Assembly (NCBI GenBank): GCA_003058525.1
Contig: QBVD01000062.1
Location: forward strand, 1 to 64,000
Source: a gamma proteobacterium symbiont of Ctena orbiculata
GTDB taxonomy: Bacteria > Pseudomonadota > Gammaproteobacteria > Chromatiales > Chromatiaceae
Direction of reading: 5' to 3'
DNA: 64,000 nt
In this document: positions 44,439-55,839 of the stretch, one piece after another
Position numbering within the stretch: the stretch's first letter is position 1
Layout: every line of letters begins with the position of its first letter
Notes under the pieces: generated by a model
What the model saw: the letters and a program-made list of their open reading frames with translations, nothing else
Databases searched by the model: none
What the model was told of the DNA's origin: nothing
Position numbers and translations under genes: made by a program

Positions 44439-46253
44439 ATGAGTGAAAAGAAACCACTTGGAATCACTGATGTCGTGCTACGCGATGCACATCAGTCCCT
44501 GTTTGCAACCAGAATGCGTATCGAAGATATGCTGCCCATCGCAGAGAAGCTTGATAACGTAGGCTTTTGGTCTTTGGAGACCTGGGGTGGTGCAACCTTC
44601 GATGCCTGTATTCGATTTCTGGGTGAAGATCCCTGGGAGCGTATCCGAACACTTAAGGCCGCGATGCCGAAAACTCCCATGCAGATGCTTTTCCGCGGAC
44701 AGAATATCCTCGGTTATAGGCACTACGCTGATGATGTGGTCGATAAATTTGTCGAGAGGGCGGCAGTCAACGGCGTCGATGTCTTCCGTATATTCGACGC
44801 CATGAATGACCTGCGTAATCTTGAGACCGCAATCAAGGCAACACTCAAGGTCGACAAGCATGCCCAGGGCACCATGTCTTATACGGTCAGTCCCGTACAC
44901 AACATGAATTATTGGGTTGACATGGGTAAACGCCTGGAAGAGATGGGTTGCGATTCGATCTGCATCAAGGATATGGCAGGCCTGTTGAATCCCTATCTCG
45001 GCTATGAACTGGTGACCCGTCTCAAGGAGGCGATATCCATACCCATCGCCATGCAAAGCCATGCCACCACCGGTATGAGTACGGCCACCAATATCAAGTG
45101 TGCTGAAGCCGGTATCGACATGCTCGATACCTCCATCTCCTCGATGAGTATGACCTATGGGCATTCGGCAACGGAATCTGTGGTGGCGATCCTGCAGGAA
45201 AGCGATCGCGACACTGGATTGGATCTGAATCTGCTGCAGGAGATCGCTGCCTACTTTCGTGAAGTGCGCAAGAAGTACGCCAAGTTCGAAGGTTCGCTCA
45301 AAGGTGTCGATTCACGCATCCTGGTGGCACAGGTGCCTGGCGGTATGTTGACCAACATGGAGAATCAGCTCAGGGAGCAGGGGGCCAGCGATAAACTGGA
45401 TCAGGTACTCGAAGAGATCCCCCGTGTGCGCAAGGACCTGGGTTATATTCCCCTGGTGACGCCAACATCACAGATTGTCGGTACCCAGGCAGTGATCAAC
45501 GTCCTGATGGGCGAGCGCTACAAGAGCATCGCCAAAGAGACGGAGGGTGTGCTCAAGGGTGAGTATGGCGCCACTCCGGCACCTGTTAACAGTGAACTTC
45601 AGCTGAAGGTCCTTGACGGGGCTGAGCCTGTCACCTGTCGTCCCGCAGATCTGCTGGATGATGAGATGGACAGGCTTTCCGCTGAATTTAACGGATTGGC
45701 CGAAGAACATGGTATCAGGGTTGCTGATGATGAGGTGGATGATGTACTCATCTACGCGCTCTTTCCTCAGGTTGGCCTGAAATTCCTCAGGAATCGCGAC
45801 AATCCAGATGCCTTCGAGCCACCACCCGGTGCCGAATCCGCAGCGCCTGCCCAAGCCCAGGCCCCGACTCCCGTTAAAGCGACTGGTACAGCAGGCGGAC
45901 CAGAGTCCTATCAGGTCGAGGTCAACGGTGTTACCTACAATGTGAAGGTCACTCCATCAGGTGCCGTGAGCGAAGTAATCCAGACATCCACACCGGCGAC
46001 GGCTCAGAGTGCGGCGCCGGTTGCCGCGGTCAACCCTGGCGGGGATGTAATCAACGCACCGTTGTCCGGTAACATCCATGCCATCAAGGTCGCCGCGGGA
46101 GATGCCATCGCTGCCGGCGATGTCGTGATGGTTCTCGAGGCCATGAAGATGGAGACGGAGGTACGTGCCACTTCAGCAGGAACCGTTGCCCAGATTTTAG
46201 TAAAAGAGGGTGAAACCGTTCAGGTTGGATCACCTCTAATGAGTCTCTCCTGA
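44439..46253 (+). CDS. oadA: Oxaloacetate decarboxylase alpha subunit (biotin carrier)
   Basis: A 604-residue protein. The N-terminal carboxyltransferase TIM barrel ([15 protein letters not shown] at the metal site; [18 protein letters not shown]) is followed by the PYC/OADA association domain, an Ala/Pro-rich linker near 460-490, and a biotinyl domain whose carrier Lys lies in [10 protein letters not shown]. It transfers carboxyl from oxaloacetate to biotin; the beta subunit then releases CO2 while exporting sodium. Confidence 0.97.
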   Translation: MSEKKPLGITDVVLRDAHQSLFATRMRIEDMLPIAEKLDNVGFWSLETWGGATFDACIRFLGEDPWERIRTLKAAMPKTPMQMLFRGQNILGYRHYADDVVDKFVERAAVNGVDVFRIFDAMNDLRNLETAIKATLKVDKHAQGTMSYTVSPVHNMNYWVDMGKRLEEMGCDSICIKDMAGLLNPYLGYELVTRLKEAISIPIAMQSHATTGMSTATNIKCAEAGIDMLDTSISSMSMTYGHSATESVVAILQESDRDTGLDLNLLQEIAAYFREVRKKYAKFEGSLKGVDSRILVAQVPGGMLTNMENQLREQGASDKLDQVLEEIPRVRKDLGYIPLVTPTSQIVGTQAVINVLMGERYKSIAKETEGVLKGEYGATPAPVNSELQLKVLDGAEPVTCRPADLLDDEMDRLSAEFNGLAEEHGIRVADDEVDDVLIYALFPQVGLKFLRNRDNPDAFEPPPGAESAAPAQAQAPTPVKATGTAGGPESYQVEVNGVTYNVKVTPSGAVSEVIQTSTPATAQSAAPVAAVNPGGDVINAPLSGNIHAIKVAAGDAIAAGDVVMVLEAMKMETEVRATSAGTVAQILVKEGETVQVGSPLMSLS

Positions 46254-46254
46254 T

Positions 46255-47394
46255 ATGATCGAAATAGGTATTCAGCCACTTTGGCAGTCAACCGGGCTGG
46301 CCAACATGGGGTGGGGGCAACTGCTCATGATGGGCGTCGGCTGCCTGTTAATTTACTTGGCAGTGGTCAAGAAGTTCGAACCACTGTTGTTGGTGCCGAT
46401 CGGATTTGGCGCCATCCTGAGCAACATCCCGCTTGCCGGCATCAGCGGCCCTGACGGTATATTGGGCTATATCTACCATGTTGGTATTGAGACAGGTGTT
46501 TTCCCCCTGCTGATTTTTATGGGGGTCGGCGCACTGACTGATTTCGGCGCACTGATTGCGATGCCCTGGACACTGTTACTGGGAGCTGCAGCCCAGTTTG
46601 GCATTTTCGTCACCCTGCTGGGTGCCTTGGCGTTGAATTTCATACCCGGTTTCGAATTCAGTCTGGCCGATGCATCCGCCATAGCGATCATTGGGGGCGC
46701 GGATGGACCGACAGCAATCTTTCTCGCCTCGAGACTATCCCCCGACCTGCTGGGAGCAATAGCCGTCGCGGCATATTCATACATGGCGCTGGTGCCGATC
46801 ATTCAACCTCCGATCATGCGTCTTCTGACCACCAGTAAAGAGCGCAATGTGGAGATGCAGCAGTTACGCCACGTCACCAAGCTGGAGAAGGTTCTTTTCC
46901 CGTTTGCGGTGTTGTTCCTGTGCGCAATCTTCCTCCCTTCCGCGGCTCCCCTGATCGGTATGCTGACATTCGGTAATCTGCTCAGAGAGTGTGGTGTGGT
47001 AGAGCGATTGAGCCACGCTTCGCAAAACGAGATCATCAACGTTGTGACTATTTTCTTGGGGCTGGCTGTGGGCTCGAAACTTTCGGCAGATAAGTTCCTT
47101 ACCGTCGAGACTTTGGGTATTTTGGCACTTGGGGCCTTCGCCTTCTGCATCGGTACGGCGACCGGTGTCATCATGGGTAAGATCATGTATCGGGTAACGG
47201 GCGGAAAGGTGAACCCACTGATTGGAGCTGCGGGTGTCTCTGCGGTACCGATGGCGGCCCGTGTCGTCAATAAGGTCGGTCTGGAATCCAATCACCATAA
47301 TTTCCTTCTGATGCATGCCATGGGGCCGAATGTGGCGGGTGTCATCGGATCGGCCGTGGCCGCCGGTATCCTGCTGGCCCTGGTCGGCCACTAA
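46255..47394 (+). CDS. oadB: Oxaloacetate decarboxylase beta subunit, sodium pump
   Basis: A 379-residue integral membrane protein. Family marks: the helix with [21 protein letters not shown] (sodium and carboxybiotin site region), [17 protein letters not shown] and [15 protein letters not shown] near the C-terminus. It couples decarboxylation to export of one or two Na+ per turnover. One base separates it from oadA. Confidence 0.97.
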   Translation: MIEIGIQPLWQSTGLANMGWGQLLMMGVGCLLIYLAVVKKFEPLLLVPIGFGAILSNIPLAGISGPDGILGYIYHVGIETGVFPLLIFMGVGALTDFGALIAMPWTLLLGAAAQFGIFVTLLGALALNFIPGFEFSLADASAIAIIGGADGPTAIFLASRLSPDLLGAIAVAAYSYMALVPIIQPPIMRLLTTSKERNVEMQQLRHVTKLEKVLFPFAVLFLCAIFLPSAAPLIGMLTFGNLLRECGVVERLSHASQNEIINVVTIFLGLAVGSKLSADKFLTVETLGILALGAFAFCIGTATGVIMGKIMYRVTGGKVNPLIGAAGVSAVPMAARVVNKVGLESNHHNFLLMHAMGPNVAGVIGSAVAAGILLALVGH

Positions 47395-47407
47395 CCAAGT
47401 CCTACAC

Positions 47408-47432
47408 CGCCCATGTCATTTTGACATGGGCG
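47408..47432. terminator. Perfect hairpin between oadB and yceD
   Basis: CGCCCATGTCA and TGACATGGGCG form an 11-bp stem around TTT. There is no T run, so it may be an mRNA-stabilising hairpin or a rho-dependent end. Confidence 0.45.
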
Positions 47433-47459
47433 CCATACTCATAATATTATTGTCCGCTT

Positions 47460-47987
47460 ATGTCGAAGCGCTTTCCTGATCGGTTAGATCCGTGGCGTTT
47501 CGCCGATCTTGGCAAAGAGATCGGCGGAGAGCTTCCTTTGGATACCTTTTCAAGGTTGGGCGCTTGCTTGCTGAAACCAGCGGGAAACGTCAGTTTCAAG
47601 CTGTCGTTTGGTCGTGACCAGGAGCGGCGGGCGATACTCAGAGGATGGCTCAAGGCGGAATTGTCGCTGCAGTGCCAGCGGTGTCTGGAAGAGGTGAATC
47701 TTCCGATCGATACCCAACTGTCCGTAGTATTCGTCCAAGGGTTGGATGAGGCCGAGATGCTGGCTGAAGACCTGGATCCTTGTTTGGTCGAGGATGATCA
47801 GGTGGTGTTCAGAGACTTGATCGAAGACGAATTGCTTCTGGCATTGCCGCAAGTGGCCATGCATGATCCTGGGGCTTGTGCCGCACCCGTGTTGGGAGTG
47901 GCTGGAGAAAAGCCGATAGAGAGCAGTGGGCAAGAACGAGAAAACCCGTTTGCGGCTCTGGCAGAGCTGAAGCGGGACAAAGAGTAA
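47460..47987 (+). CDS. yceD: YceD, DUF177 protein
   Basis: A 175-residue protein with the DUF177 pattern: [14 protein letters not shown] in the centre and an acidic middle section ([18 protein letters not shown]), ending [11 protein letters not shown]. Known to act in 23S rRNA maturation in some bacteria and plants. It precedes rpmF, as in most proteobacteria. Confidence 0.94.
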   Translation: MSKRFPDRLDPWRFADLGKEIGGELPLDTFSRLGACLLKPAGNVSFKLSFGRDQERRAILRGWLKAELSLQCQRCLEEVNLPIDTQLSVVFVQGLDEAEMLAEDLDPCLVEDDQVVFRDLIEDELLLALPQVAMHDPGACAAPVLGVAGEKPIESSGQERENPFAALAELKRDKE

Positions 47988-48022
47988 ATTGGTTAACAGA
48001 AAGAATATTCGGGAGATCAGCC

Positions 48023-48202
48023 ATGGCTGTTCAGCAAAATAGAAAGACTCCTTCAAAGCGTGGCATGCGCCGCGCTCATGATTCGCTGAAAGGTGAAACG
48101 CTCTCAATCGATTCCACTTCGGGTGAAACCCATCTTCGTCATCATGTAACAGCGGATGGCTTTTATAAAGGCCGTAAGGTAGTCAACTCAAAGGGCGAGT
48201 GA
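48023..48202 (+). CDS. rpmF: Ribosomal protein bL32
   Basis: A 59-residue protein starting [20 protein letters not shown] and ending [11 protein letters not shown], of usual length. GGGAG lies 7 bases before the ATG. This is the form without zinc-binding cysteines. Part of the yceD-rpmF-plsX transcript. Confidence 0.96.
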   Translation: MAVQQNRKTPSKRGMRRAHDSLKGETLSIDSTSGETHLRHHVTADGFYKGRKVVNSKGE

Positions 48203-48231
48203 TCCCCCGATTCCCACTATTCATGATTTAG

Positions 48232-48268
48232 AAACCCATCAAGGGTGATCCCTTGTTGGGTTCTTTAA
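48232..48268 (+). terminator. Hairpin after rpmF, probable partial terminator
   Basis: AACCCATCAAGGG and CCCTTGTTGGGTT (one mismatch) enclose TGAT and are followed by CTTTAATT. It lies between rpmF and plsX, so it could reduce expression of the fatty acid genes relative to the ribosomal protein. Confidence 0.55.
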
Positions 48269-48411
48269 TTGATAGGCAGAATCTTCGATTGGCATGTCTC
48301 TCGTAATTGGAGTATTCCGGTTATATCTGTTGGCACAATTCGATTCTGTATACAACTTGAAAAATGACAAACGGTCCAACGGGTTTCAGTGGATGGGTGA
48401 ATCGTTAGCAC

Positions 48412-49434
48412 ATGAGTAAACCAGTAACAATCGCATTGGATGCCATGGGAGGGGATATTGGCGCAGATGTCGTGATACCTGCTGCCAGGGAGTATCTCCG
48501 ACGTGATCATGAGACCGCGCTAATTCTGGTTGGTGACGATAATATCCTGACAAAGAAGTTGGGGCCTCATCCGTTTGGCGAGCGACTGCAAATCAAACAT
48601 GCTTCCCAAACTGTTGCGATGGATGAACTGCCATCCAAAGCCTTGCGAAACAAGAAAGACTCGTCAATGCGTGTGGCGATCGATCTGGTCAAGAGCGGGG
48701 AAGCAAATGCCTGTGTCAGCGCCGGCAACACAGGGGCGCTGATGGCTACATCTCGCTTCGTGTTAAAGATGCTGCCTAATATAGATAGACCTGCGATTAT
48801 CACCGCCTTGCCATCCGTCACCGGCCAGACCTTTATGCTGGATCTTGGCGCGAATGTCGATTGCAGTGCTGAGCACCTGGTTCAATTTGCTGTCATGGGC
48901 AGTGAGACTGTGGCGGCAGTGACTGATATCGCCAATCCGAAAATCGGTCTGCTGAATATCGGACAGGAAGAGATCAAAGGTAACGAACAGGTTAAAGAGG
49001 CACACGAGCTCTTACTGCAGAGTTCTCTGAACTACGTGGGTTATGTCGAAGGTGATGATATCTACCAGGGCGGTACTGATGTGATTGTTTCCGACGGTTT
49101 TGTCGGCAACATAGCGCTGAAGAGCAGCGAGGGCGTGGCGAAGATGATTCGTCATTTTATGACCCTTGAATTCAAAAAGAACCCGCTGACTAAACTGGCA
49201 GGTTTGATTGCAATGCCTGTGCTGAGAGCATTTCGCAAGCGAATAGACCACAGACGCTATAACGGCGCCAGCCTGTTGGGACTGCGTGGAATAGTGATCA
49301 AGAGCCATGGCAGTGCTGACAAACTGGCTTTCATGAATGCAATCAGCATTGCGCGCAAGGAAGTTTCATGTGATGTCCCGCATCGCATATCCGAGCAGGT
49401 TAAAACTCATCTGGAAAAAAGGGAGATCGCGTGA
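48412..49434 (+). CDS. plsX: Acyl-ACP:phosphate acyltransferase PlsX
   Basis: A 340-residue protein with [13 protein letters not shown] near the start, [12 protein letters not shown], and [15 protein letters not shown] at the end. It makes acyl-phosphate from acyl-ACP for phospholipid synthesis, at the cytoplasmic face of the membrane. Stop overlaps the GTG start of fabH. Confidence 0.96.
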   Translation: MSKPVTIALDAMGGDIGADVVIPAAREYLRRDHETALILVGDDNILTKKLGPHPFGERLQIKHASQTVAMDELPSKALRNKKDSSMRVAIDLVKSGEANACVSAGNTGALMATSRFVLKMLPNIDRPAIITALPSVTGQTFMLDLGANVDCSAEHLVQFAVMGSETVAAVTDIANPKIGLLNIGQEEIKGNEQVKEAHELLLQSSLNYVGYVEGDDIYQGGTDVIVSDGFVGNIALKSSEGVAKMIRHFMTLEFKKNPLTKLAGLIAMPVLRAFRKRIDHRRYNGASLLGLRGIVIKSHGSADKLAFMNAISIARKEVSCDVPHRISEQVKTHLEKREIA

Positions 49435-50399
49435 TCTATTCGCGTATCACAGGCACTGGTGGATATCTGCCCGAAAAGGTGCTCACAAACCAGGATCTTG
49501 AGAAGATTGTAGATACCACTGATCAGTGGATCTTCGATCGTACAGGTATTCGTAAGCGGCATATTGCGGCCGATGACGAGTTTACATGTGATCTGGCGGA
49601 AAAGGCCGCGCTTAATGCGATTGAGATGGCAGGTATCGAAGCCAGTGACATCGATCTGATTGTCGTTGCCACAACAACCGCTGATCAGGTTTTTCCCAGC
49701 ACTGCGTGTCTTCTGCAAGCCCGCCTTGGGATCAGGGGGCCTGCCGCATTTGATGTTCAGGCTGTCTGCACCGGTTTTGTTTATGCACTTGGCGTCGCTG
49801 ATAACTTTATCCGGTCCGGGGCGGCGAAAAGGGCGCTGGTTGTTGGTGCCGAAACCTTCTCTCGCATTATTGACTGGAGTGACCGAAATACCTGTGTGTT
49901 GTTTGGCGACGGTGCCGGCGCGGTTGTTATCGAAGCGAGTGATGAACCGGGTATTATCTCCACTCACCTGCATGCGGACGGTGCCTATGAGAGCCTGCTC
50001 CGGGTCCCAACCGGTATCTCACGCGGTTATAAAGAGATACTACAGGGTTCGGCATATGTCGAGATGAAGGGAAATGAAGTCTTCAAGGTTGCGGTGACCA
50101 CCTTGGGTAGAATCGTAGATGAGACCTTGGCCGCCAATAACATGGAAAAATCAGATGTGGATTGGTTAATTCCCCATCAGGCCAATATAAGGATCATCAA
50201 TGCAACCGCGAAAAAGCTACAGACCCCGATGGATCATGTGGTTGTCACAGTGGATGAACATGGCAACACTTCTGCTGCGTCGGTACCTCTCGCTTTGGAT
50301 GTGGCGGTCAGGGATGGTCGGATTAAGCGTGGTGAGACTATCCTCATGGAGGCATTTGGCGGCGGTTTTACCTGGGGTTCGGTTTTAGCGAAATTTTAG
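49431..50399 (+). CDS. fabH: 3-oxoacyl-ACP synthase III
   Basis: A 322-residue enzyme. Catalytic Cys in [14 protein letters not shown], His in [10 protein letters not shown] and Asn in [13 protein letters not shown]. It starts fatty acid synthesis by condensing an acyl-CoA with malonyl-ACP. GTG start at 49431 overlapping the plsX stop (GTGA). Confidence 0.97.
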   Translation: MIYSRITGTGGYLPEKVLTNQDLEKIVDTTDQWIFDRTGIRKRHIAADDEFTCDLAEKAALNAIEMAGIEASDIDLIVVATTTADQVFPSTACLLQARLGIRGPAAFDVQAVCTGFVYALGVADNFIRSGAAKRALVVGAETFSRIIDWSDRNTCVLFGDGAGAVVIEASDEPGIISTHLHADGAYESLLRVPTGISRGYKEILQGSAYVEMKGNEVFKVAVTTLGRIVDETLAANNMEKSDVDWLIPHQANIRIINATAKKLQTPMDHVVVTVDEHGNTSAASVPLALDVAVRDGRIKRGETILMEAFGGGFTWGSVLAKF

Positions 50400-50418
50400 T
50401 GATTTGACAGTGTAAGCT

Positions 50419-51360
50419 ATGAGTAATTCATCGTTCGGTATCGTTTTTCCAGGACAGGGGTCTCAGTCCGTTGGGATGTTGAGTGAATTGGCAGCAGCCC
50501 ATCCAATCGTCAGTCAGACATTCGCAGAGGCTACGGACGTCTTGGGCTATGATCTGTGGGAACTGGTTCAAAATGGTCCGAATGACTCACTCAACCAGAC
50601 AACGAAGACACAACCCGCGATGCTTGCTGCCGGGGTGTCTGTATGGCGGGTCTGGCTGGAACAGGGTGGCGCCAAGCCCATAATCATGGCGGGACACAGT
50701 CTGGGAGAATACACGGCATTGGTTTGTGCGGATGCGATCGAATTTACCGATGCAGTCAGGCTGGTGGCCGAGCGAGGCCGATTTATGCAGGAGGCCGTGC
50801 CTGAGGGGAGCGGCGGCATGGCGGCAATCCTTGGACTCGACGACGATCAGGTGAAAACGGTCTGTGCAGAAGCCGCATCCGGTGATGTGATAGAAGCGGT
50901 AAACTTCAATTCACCCGGCCAGGTCGTCGTTGCCGGTCATAAAGAGGCAGTGGACCGGGCATGCGTATTGGCTAAGGAGGCAGGCGCTAAACGTGCATTG
51001 CCACTCCCGGTCAGTGTGCCATCGCATTGTGCATTGATGAAACCGGCTGCAGAGCGATTGGCTCAATTGCTTAATGAAGTCAGCATTTCACAACCCTCAA
51101 TCTCGGTGATACACAACGCAAGTGTCGCGGCGGCAAAGGATGCCGAGTCGATACGCAAGCAGCTTGCCGCTCAGTTATACAGTCCTGTGCGATGGGTGGA
51201 AACGGTACAGATGATGGCGACCTCGGGTATTTCGAGCCTGCTTGAAACAGGGCCCGGAAAGGTCCTGGCAGGATTGACTAAAAGAATCGATCGTAGTCTT
51301 GTCGGATTGCCTGTGTTTGATGCAAAAAGCTTGATGCAAGCGCTGGAGACATTGAAATGA
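50419..51360 (+). CDS. fabD: Malonyl-CoA:ACP transacylase
   Basis: A 313-residue enzyme: FPGQGSQSVGM oxyanion region, nucleophile in GHSLGEYTAL, and catalytic His in PVSVPSHCALM. It loads malonyl onto ACP. Overlaps fabG by 4 bases (ATGA). Confidence 0.97.
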   Translation: MSNSSFGIVFPGQGSQSVGMLSELAAAHPIVSQTFAEATDVLGYDLWELVQNGPNDSLNQTTKTQPAMLAAGVSVWRVWLEQGGAKPIIMAGHSLGEYTALVCADAIEFTDAVRLVAERGRFMQEAVPEGSGGMAAILGLDDDQVKTVCAEAASGDVIEAVNFNSPGQVVVAGHKEAVDRACVLAKEAGAKRALPLPVSVPSHCALMKPAAERLAQLLNEVSISQPSISVIHNASVAAAKDAESIRKQLAAQLYSPVRWVETVQMMATSGISSLLETGPGKVLAGLTKRIDRSLVGLPVFDAKSLMQALETLK

Positions 51361-52100
51361 GTCTGGAGAATGAGATAGCAGTGGTTACCGGCGCCAGTCG
51401 CGGTATCGGCGCAGCCATTGCAGACACCCTGGCGCATGCGGGTGCAACAGTGATCGGCACAGCGACCTCCGAGGCTGGTGCGCAAGGGATTACAGAACGT
51501 TTTAAGTCTGCGGGACATGCCGGGTGTGGCATGGTGTTGAATGTCACTGATGTTGAATCTATCGATGCGCTCATTGGGGCGGTCGGTAAGGAGTTCGGTA
51601 ATCCTACTGTATTGGTGAACAATGCCGGTATTACCCGCGATAACCTCCTCATGCGCATGAAGGATGAGGAGTGGGAAAGCATCATCAACACCAACCTGAC
51701 CTCTGTTTTTCGCCTTAGCAAGGCGGTATTGCGCGGCATGATGAAGGCGCGAAAGGGGCGTATTATCAACATCTCATCCGTAGTCGGGGCAATGGGGAAT
51801 GCCGGTCAGACCAACTATGCTGCCGCCAAAGCGGGAATCCACGGTTTTACACGCTCTTTGGCCAGGGAGGTGGGTTCGAGAGGGATTACCGTCAATTCTG
51901 TGGCGCCGGGCTTTATCGAGACAGATATGACGAACGAGCTGCCTGAGGAACAACGCAAGAGTCTTGAAGTGAACATCCCTTTGCAAAGATTGGGATCACC
52001 GGAGGATATTGCCAATGCGGTTTTGTTCCTGGCGGGGCAATCCGGACGTTATATTACCGGTGAAACACTCCATGTTAACGGCGGAATGTACATGAGTTGA
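51357..52100 (+). CDS. fabG: 3-oxoacyl-ACP reductase
   Basis: A 247-residue short-chain dehydrogenase. NADP site TGASRGIG, NNAGITRDN, and catalytic Ser-Tyr-Lys in NISSVVG and NYAAAKAG. Reduces 3-oxoacyl-ACP. Length and context are standard. Confidence 0.97.
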   Translation: MSLENEIAVVTGASRGIGAAIADTLAHAGATVIGTATSEAGAQGITERFKSAGHAGCGMVLNVTDVESIDALIGAVGKEFGNPTVLVNNAGITRDNLLMRMKDEEWESIINTNLTSVFRLSKAVLRGMMKARKGRIINISSVVGAMGNAGQTNYAAAKAGIHGFTRSLAREVGSRGITVNSVAPGFIETDMTNELPEEQRKSLEVNIPLQRLGSPEDIANAVLFLAGQSGRYITGETLHVNGGMYMS

Positions 52101-52297
52101 TATGTGAAAACTCGAGATCAATTCTCATAATTAACATAAATAAATTATCATAACATATTGTTTAATAAATTTATTTATGGTGAATTTGAGATGCGAAAGT
52201 TATCTGAGGATTACGCTTTTCTCAAGTGTTTTTTGTTACTACAATACCGCATCGGTCCTTTTCGAGGCCGGCGGATAATCCAGAGGAAATTAATAAC

Positions 52298-52531
52298 ATG
52301 AGCGATGTCGTAGAACGAGTTCGTAAAATTGTCGTAGAACAACTAGGCGTGAAGGAAGAGGAGGTAACGTTAGAAGCCTCTTTTGTCGATGATCTTGGCG
52401 CTGACTCTCTCGACACAGTGGAATTGGTTATGGCTCTTGAAGAGGAATTTGAAACCGAGATTCCTGATGAAGAGGCTGAAAAGATCACGACTGTGCAACT
52501 TGCTGTCGATTACATCAACGCACACAGTTAA
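52298..52531 (+). CDS. acpP: Acyl carrier protein
   Basis: A 77-residue acidic protein. The phosphopantetheine serine lies in [21 protein letters not shown] at 52298 gives the usual length; AGAGGAAA precedes it. A 197-base AT-rich gap before it very likely contains a separate strong promoter, since ACP is made in excess. It is followed by a hairpin. Confidence 0.98.
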   Translation: MSDVVERVRKIVVEQLGVKEEEVTLEASFVDDLGADSLDTVELVMALEEEFETEIPDEEAEKITTVQLAVDYINAHS

Positions 52532-52560
52532 TCTTTGCGCAAAGATTTTCTATTTTTTAT

Positions 52561-52602
52561 AGGCCGCCAAGCTCTATCAATAGAAAGGGGTGCGGCCTTT
52601 TG
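52561..52602 (+). terminator. Terminator/attenuator between acpP and fabF
   Basis: AGGCCGC (52561-52567) pairs with GCGGCCT (52592-52598), followed by TTTTGC. A partial terminator here would lower fabF relative to acpP. Confidence 0.6.
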
Positions 52603-52641
52603 CTTTTCAGCAACACCACTGAACTTTGGGGGTAGTCATAC

Positions 52642-53883
52642 ATGACTGCAAGAAGGGTCGTCGTTACGGGTTTAGGTATGGTAGCGCCTGTCGGGCTGGA
52701 TATTCCTACATCGTGGGAGAATATTCAGGCCGGCAAAAGTGGTATCCAACCCATTACCCATTTTGATGTTGGGTCATTTTCTACCCAGTTCGGTGGTCCC
52801 ATCTACGGTTTCGAAATCACCGATTACATAGCGAAGAAAGAAGCCAAGAAAATGGATAAGTTTATCCATTATGGCATCGCTGCCGGTATACAGGCGATTA
52901 AAGATGCAGGGCTTGAGGTGACTGAGGAGAATGCAGAACGCATCGGTGTTCTGATTGGCTCAGGTATCGGCGGCATTACCGGTATCGAAAACAGTTACCA
53001 GGCCTACCTGGATGGCGGTCCTCGTAAAATCTCGCCATTTTTCGTGCCTTCAAGCATTATCAACATGGTGTCCGGTAACCTCTCTATCATGTATGGATTG
53101 AAGGGACCCAACTACTCGATCGTTTCCGCATGCAGCAGTGGCGCCCACAGCATCGCCGAGGCTGCTATGATGATCCGGCATGGCCGTACGGACGTGATGA
53201 TCGCCGGTGGCGCCGAAATGGCCACATCACCGGTTGGCTTGGGTGGGTTCGCAGCGGCACGGGCGCTTTCTCGTCGCAACGACGATCCACAGGGAGCCAG
53301 TCGCCCTTGGGATAAAGACCGGGATGGTTTCGTACTCAGCGATGGCGCCGGTGTAGTTGTGCTGGAGGAGTATGAGCAGGCCAAGGCGCGTGGCGCGAAG
53401 ATCTATGCCGAATTGGCCGGTATCGGAATGAACTCCGATGCCTACCACATGACAGCACCCTCAGTAGACGGATCAGGTGCTGCCAAATGCATGGAGCTGG
53501 CACTTCAGGATGGTGGAATCAACGTGGATGAGGTTGATTATATCAACGCACATGGAACCTCTACCCCGGCCGGCGATGTGGCGGAGACTATGGCGGTCAA
53601 ACGTGCCTTCGGTGATCATGCATACAAGCTTTGTGTCAGTTCCACGAAATCGATGACCGGTCATATGCTGGGTGCGGCAGGTGGTGCAGAGGCCGTTTAT
53701 ACGATTCTGGCACTCTACAATCAGGTTGTGCCACCCACCATCAACTTGGAAAACCAGGATCCAGAATGCGACCTGGATTATGTTCCCAATAGCGCAAGAG
53801 CGATGAAGCTGGACGTGGTGATTTCCAACTCATTTGGATTTGGCGGCACTAACGGTACCCTGGCATTCCGCCGTGTAAACTGA
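52642..53883 (+). CDS. fabF: 3-oxoacyl-ACP synthase II
   Basis: A 413-residue condensing enzyme. Catalytic Cys in [16 protein letters not shown], His in [13 protein letters not shown] and His in [18 protein letters not shown]. It elongates acyl-ACP with malonyl-ACP. Confidence 0.98.
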   Translation: MTARRVVVTGLGMVAPVGLDIPTSWENIQAGKSGIQPITHFDVGSFSTQFGGPIYGFEITDYIAKKEAKKMDKFIHYGIAAGIQAIKDAGLEVTEENAERIGVLIGSGIGGITGIENSYQAYLDGGPRKISPFFVPSSIINMVSGNLSIMYGLKGPNYSIVSACSSGAHSIAEAAMMIRHGRTDVMIAGGAEMATSPVGLGGFAAARALSRRNDDPQGASRPWDKDRDGFVLSDGAGVVVLEEYEQAKARGAKIYAELAGIGMNSDAYHMTAPSVDGSGAAKCMELALQDGGINVDEVDYINAHGTSTPAGDVAETMAVKRAFGDHAYKLCVSSTKSMTGHMLGAAGGAEAVYTILALYNQVVPPTINLENQDPECDLDYVPNSARAMKLDVVISNSFGFGGTNGTLAFRRVN

Positions 53884-53896
53884 GGACGAAGGCTAA

Positions 53897-54712
53897 TTGC
53901 TAATTAACGGCAAACCAGGCGATCTGATACCGTTCTCTGATCGTGGTCTGCAATACGGCGATGGTTTGTTCGAGACTTTGGCTGTCAGACAGGGGCGTCC
54001 CTGTTTATGGCGGCGACACATGGCCCGACTTTCCCGTGGGGAAACAGCAATCGGCCTCCCTCCCAGCGATAAGCAGCTGCTTGAAAAAGAGGTTCTCGCA
54101 CTCTGTGCCGAGCATGATCTGGCGGTTTTGAAGATCATACTTACCCGGGGCAGTGGGGGCAGGGGATATGCCCCTCCCAGCCCCGCTTCACCGCGACGCA
54201 TTATCAGTCTCCATCCCTGGCCCGACTATCCTCAGAGCTGGTATGCAGAAGGTATTCATCTTGGGATTTGCCGCACCAGGATTGGCCGAAACAGACAGCT
54301 GGCAGGTTACAAACACTTAAACCGTCTTGAACAAGTACTGGCGCGTAGGGAATGCCAGGATGACGCCTTATCCGAGTGCCTGATGATGGATGAAAGGGAG
54401 AAGGTGATCTGCGGCACACAGTCCAACCTGTTCATGCTGCAGGGCAATACGATCTATACGCCTGATCTTACCCATTCAGGCATTGCGGGTGTGGTCAGAG
54501 AATTGGTGATTGAAATTGCAGGGCAGCTCTCAATCCCATTGCACATCACCGATTTGGATAGGGATAGGCTGATGAGTGCCGATGCCATGTTTGTAACCAA
54601 TTCTGTGATGGGATTCTGTCCGGTCGCGGCGCTGAATAAGCGGCAATTTGACCAGGAGAATATTCCCCATGAGTTGCGTCACAGGGTGGAGAAAGCCTGT
54701 AGCGCGGCTTAG
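53897..54712 (+). CDS. pabC: Aminodeoxychorismate lyase
   Basis: A 271-residue class IV PLP enzyme: INGKPGDLIPFSDRGLQYGDG then LFET near the start, PLP lysine in AGYKHLNRLEQVLARRE, and TQSNLFML. It makes p-aminobenzoate for folate. TTG at 53897 is the only start giving the family N-terminus. Position between fabF and mltG is conserved in gammaproteobacteria. Confidence 0.94.
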   Translation: MLINGKPGDLIPFSDRGLQYGDGLFETLAVRQGRPCLWRRHMARLSRGETAIGLPPSDKQLLEKEVLALCAEHDLAVLKIILTRGSGGRGYAPPSPASPRRIISLHPWPDYPQSWYAEGIHLGICRTRIGRNRQLAGYKHLNRLEQVLARRECQDDALSECLMMDEREKVICGTQSNLFMLQGNTIYTPDLTHSGIAGVVRELVIEIAGQLSIPLHITDLDRDRLMSADAMFVTNSVMGFCPVAALNKRQFDQENIPHELRHRVEKACSAA

Positions 54713-54837
54713 TATTTACTCTTTTGGTTATCCAAAAGTCGTGGTAATCAACTTCACCCCGCGGATTTTTCCAGTAGAATGACGTAATGCTCAACGCCAA
54801 CGATTTTTTCCAATTAGTAGAGTCCGACTGGTGAGAA

Positions 54838-55839
54838 ATGCGGGTTAATCGTCTGCTCGGTATTCTGATCTTTGTCGCCAGCATCCTTCTGGCTTGGGGT
54901 TGGATGGAATATGACGGATTTGTCAACAAATCCCTGAATTTACCCGAGGAGGGCGTGAACTATATTCTGCATCCGGGTATGACGGTCAGAAGTTTGGCGG
55001 AGGATCTGCAGCAACGAGGTATGCTCGAGAAGCCCATGCTGTTGAGATTCATTGCACGTTGGCAGGGTCAAGCCAGTAAACTGAAGGCCGGCGAATACTA
55101 TCTGCCTGCTGAAACCACGCCACCGAAGCTGCTCGAAATCCTCAGCTCCTCACAGGTTGTTCAATATGCCCTCACAATCATCGAGGGGTGGACATTCGAC
55201 CAGTTGATGGCTGCGATCAGACGTGATCCTGTATTGGAACATAGCCTGAAGGAGGTAACGAACGATCAGGTGATGCGACATCTTGGCCTGGACGATCTGC
55301 ATCCGGAGGGGCGATTCTACCCTGATACCTATCACTTTCCACGCGGTACCACCGATGCGGCCTTTCTAAAGCGGGCCTATAAACGAATGGAATCTGTATT
55401 GGAACAGACCTGGCAACAGCGGAAAAAGCAGCTGCCGCTGAAAAGCCCATATGAGGCTCTCATACTGGCCTCGATTATCGAGCGGGAGACCGGCATACCA
55501 GAGGAGCGGGGCAAGATAGCCGGTGTTTTCATAAGGCGCCTGAAGCGCGGCATGTTGTTGCAGACCGATCCTACGGTTATCTACGGTATGGGAGAGAGCT
55601 ATAACGGCAATATCCGCAAGCGGGACCTCACTCGCGACACCCCTTACAACACCTATCTGCACAAAGGATTGACACCGACACCAATTGCCATGCCGAGCGG
55701 CGCTGCAATACGTGCGGCTTTGAATCCGGAAGAGGGCAATTCGCTCTATTTCGTCGCAACCGGTGATGGCGGACACTACTTCTCTTCAACCCTTGAGGAG
55801 CACAACAAAGCGGTACGAAAGTATCAGTTGAAGAGATGA
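54838..55839 (+). CDS. mltG: Endolytic murein transglycosylase MltG
   Basis: A 333-residue protein with one N-terminal membrane helix (LLGILIFVASILLAWGW), a LysM-like part and the YceG catalytic domain: ALILASIIERETGIPEER with the catalytic Glu, LQTDPTVIYGMG and NTYLHKGLTPTPIAMPS. It cuts nascent glycan strands and ends chain extension. Stop overlaps tmk (ATGA). Confidence 0.97.
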   Translation: MRVNRLLGILIFVASILLAWGWMEYDGFVNKSLNLPEEGVNYILHPGMTVRSLAEDLQQRGMLEKPMLLRFIARWQGQASKLKAGEYYLPAETTPPKLLEILSSSQVVQYALTIIEGWTFDQLMAAIRRDPVLEHSLKEVTNDQVMRHLGLDDLHPEGRFYPDTYHFPRGTTDAAFLKRAYKRMESVLEQTWQQRKKQLPLKSPYEALILASIIERETGIPEERGKIAGVFIRRLKRGMLLQTDPTVIYGMGESYNGNIRKRDLTRDTPYNTYLHKGLTPTPIAMPSGAAIRAALNPEEGNSLYFVATGDGGHYFSSTLEEHNKAVRKYQLKR

